NCBI GenBank assembly: GCA_934636425.1
Contig: CAKUAV010000077.1
Location: 1 to 14,788 of the forward strand
Length of the DNA: 14,788 nucleotides
DNA from: an uncultured Clostridia bacterium
Lineage (GTDB): Bacteria > Bacillota > Clostridia > Christensenellales > Aristaeellaceae
Direction of reading: 5' to 3'
Shown: positions 14,246-14,788 of the stretch, piece by piece
Position numbering within the stretch: position 1 is the first letter of the stretch
Layout: each line of letters opens with the position of its first letter
Notes under the pieces: generated by a model
Told to the model about the DNA's origin: nothing
Databases searched by the model: none
What the model saw: the letters and a program-made list of their open reading frames with translations, nothing else
Position numbers and translations under genes: made by a program

Positions 14246-14274
14246 TTGACGAAAAACACCTTGTGGGGCATAAT
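14246..14274 (+). promoter_or_regulatory. Sigma-A-type promoter facing the 3' repeat array
   Basis: TTGACG (14246-14251) and CATAAT (14269-14274) are 17 bases apart, five of six consensus each. Transcription would start near 14281 and run straight into repeat family 3. No gene start with a convincing ribosome site follows within the window. Confidence 0.65.
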
Positions 14275-14299
14275 ATTAGATGAACAACTCTGCAGTGAA

Positions 14300-14472
14300 G
14301 CGCTCCGCGCGAAATTCGTTCGCTCTCCGGGCGAGCGATTCGCCGCGCTGATTCGGCTCGGCGACATGGACAGAGCGGACGGTGCGCGTCTCAGGCGTTG
14401 CGCGCATGGCGCGGCCAAAGCTCCGGCGGTGCGCCCACACGCGCGGCGTGTTCCCGCGTCGCCGCTCAGAGC
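14300..14472. repeat. Repeat family 3, unit A (~173 bp)
   Basis: It starts GCGCTCCGCGCGAAATTCG, has a TCGCTC-GAGCGA stem (14320-14338), the box GACATGGACAGAGCGGACGG (from 14363), and ends at CGCCGCTCAGA. Confidence 0.85.
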
Positions 14473-14642
14473 GCGCTCCGCGCGAAATTCGTTCGCTCTC
14501 CAGGCGAGCGATTCGCCGCGCTGATTCGCTCGGCGACATGGACAGAGCGGACGGTGCGCGTCTCAGGCGTTGCGCGCATGGCGCGGCCAAAACTCTGGCC
14601 GTGCGCCCACACGCGGCGTGTTCACGCGTCGCCGCTCAGAGC
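14473..14642. repeat. Repeat family 3, unit B
   Basis: Nearly identical to unit A with a few single-base changes and small deletions. Its GACATGGACAGAGC box starts at 14535, 172 bases after that of unit A. The TCGCTC-GAGCGA stem is kept while its loop changes by one base. Confidence 0.85.
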
Positions 14643-14788
14643 GCTGTACGTTCTCCAAGCGAGCGATTCGCCGCTTCGTTCTCGGTCGACGACATGGACA
14701 GAGCAGGCAGTGTTCCCCCGGATTTCTCCCGGTCGGCGACATGGACAGAGCGGATGGCGCGCGTCTCAGGCGTTCCCCGTTGACGGCG
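14643..14788. repeat. Repeat family 3, truncated units C and D
   Basis: The GACATGGACAGAGC box recurs at 14691 (156 bases after B) and 14738 (47 bases later). Unit C has lost the left arm of the stem. Unit D again shows the GCGCGTCTCAGGCGTT segment and runs to the window edge. Confidence 0.75.

Larger units (their letters stand above)
14281..14788. other. 508-base non-coding stretch occupied by repeat family 3
   Basis: I find no convincing protein gene. Reading frames here translate repeats of the same arginine-rich peptides and resemble no family I know. The stretch contains two full and two partial units of repeat family 3 and continues past the window edge. Confidence 0.65.

Noticed and set aside
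14382..14783. Arginine-rich plus-strand frame through repeat family 3
   Set aside because: No convincing ribosome site, no family resemblance, and the unit steps of 172, 156 and 47 do not preserve one frame.
14300..14788. CRISPR array
   Set aside because: Units are about 170 bp and nearly identical along their whole length, without short repeats separated by unique spacers of constant size; no cas gene is present.
1..14788. tRNA or rRNA genes, transposases, integrases, phage or defence genes
   Set aside because: No cloverleaf, conserved rRNA segment or characteristic protein motif was found on either strand by reading; a covariance-model search was not possible here.

Overview
The window is high-GC (roughly 60-65 % by eye) with dense, short-spaced genes on both strands. 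It carries HPr kinase/phosphorylase, an LtaS-type five-helix membrane phosphoglycerol transferase, a clostridial-type TrmB and a ROK glucokinase, with canonical Shine-Dalgarno sites and sigma-A-like promoters. Together these point to a Gram-positive-lineage Firmicute, most likely a GC-rich anaerobic Clostridia member (Christensenellales/Oscillospirales-like, gut type). The rank is inferred from gene content only; there is no rRNA or tRNA gene to anchor it.

Layout. (1) 41-3642 is a sugar-acid/glycan locus. An enolase-superfamily sugar-acid dehydratase (minus) is divergent from an AraC-family regulator (plus), which is followed 33 bases later by a BNR/Asp-box beta-propeller protein. The 176-base divergent gap holds overlapping promoters and a pair of direct half-sites 21 bp apart, placed as in araI1-I2. 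(2) 3643-4024 is a regulatory gap with a two-part direct repeat and a hairpin. (3) 4025-7223 holds an LTA-synthase-family membrane enzyme with an extra C-terminal beta domain, then a GNAT/Eis-like acetyltransferase. (4) 7224-8112 is an 889-base non-coding stretch with hairpins and a tandem pair of ~139-bp repeats. (5) 8113-9292 holds trmB overlapping a NUDIX hydrolase by 8 bases, closed by a bidirectional terminator. (6) 9337-10569 is a GH28-like beta-helix enzyme (minus) with its own strong promoter. (7) 10570-11335 holds a second repeat family (three copies, 156- and 169-bp steps) and the promoter of the next operon. (8) 11336-14101 is a carbon-control operon: Cof-type HAD phosphatase (TTG start), hprK and ROK glucokinase, ended by a strong terminator. 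(9) 14102-14788 has a sigma-A-like promoter firing into a third repeat family that runs off the window.

How the genes may work together. The AraC protein probably controls the dehydratase and the BNR protein. The dehydratase, BNR protein and GH28-like enzyme have no visible signal peptide, which fits intracellular processing of imported oligosaccharides or sugar acids. The HAD-hprK-glucokinase operon would link hexose phosphorylation to HPr-Ser phosphorylation and catabolite control.

Novelty. The protein-coding content is mostly ordinary. The points worth a second look are the AraC operator geometry, two carbohydrate-active homologues that lack a signature catalytic motif, and three unrelated families of long, hairpin-bearing intergenic repeats, one of them behind a good promoter. 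I found no CRISPR array, transposase, integrase, phage gene or recognisable defence system.
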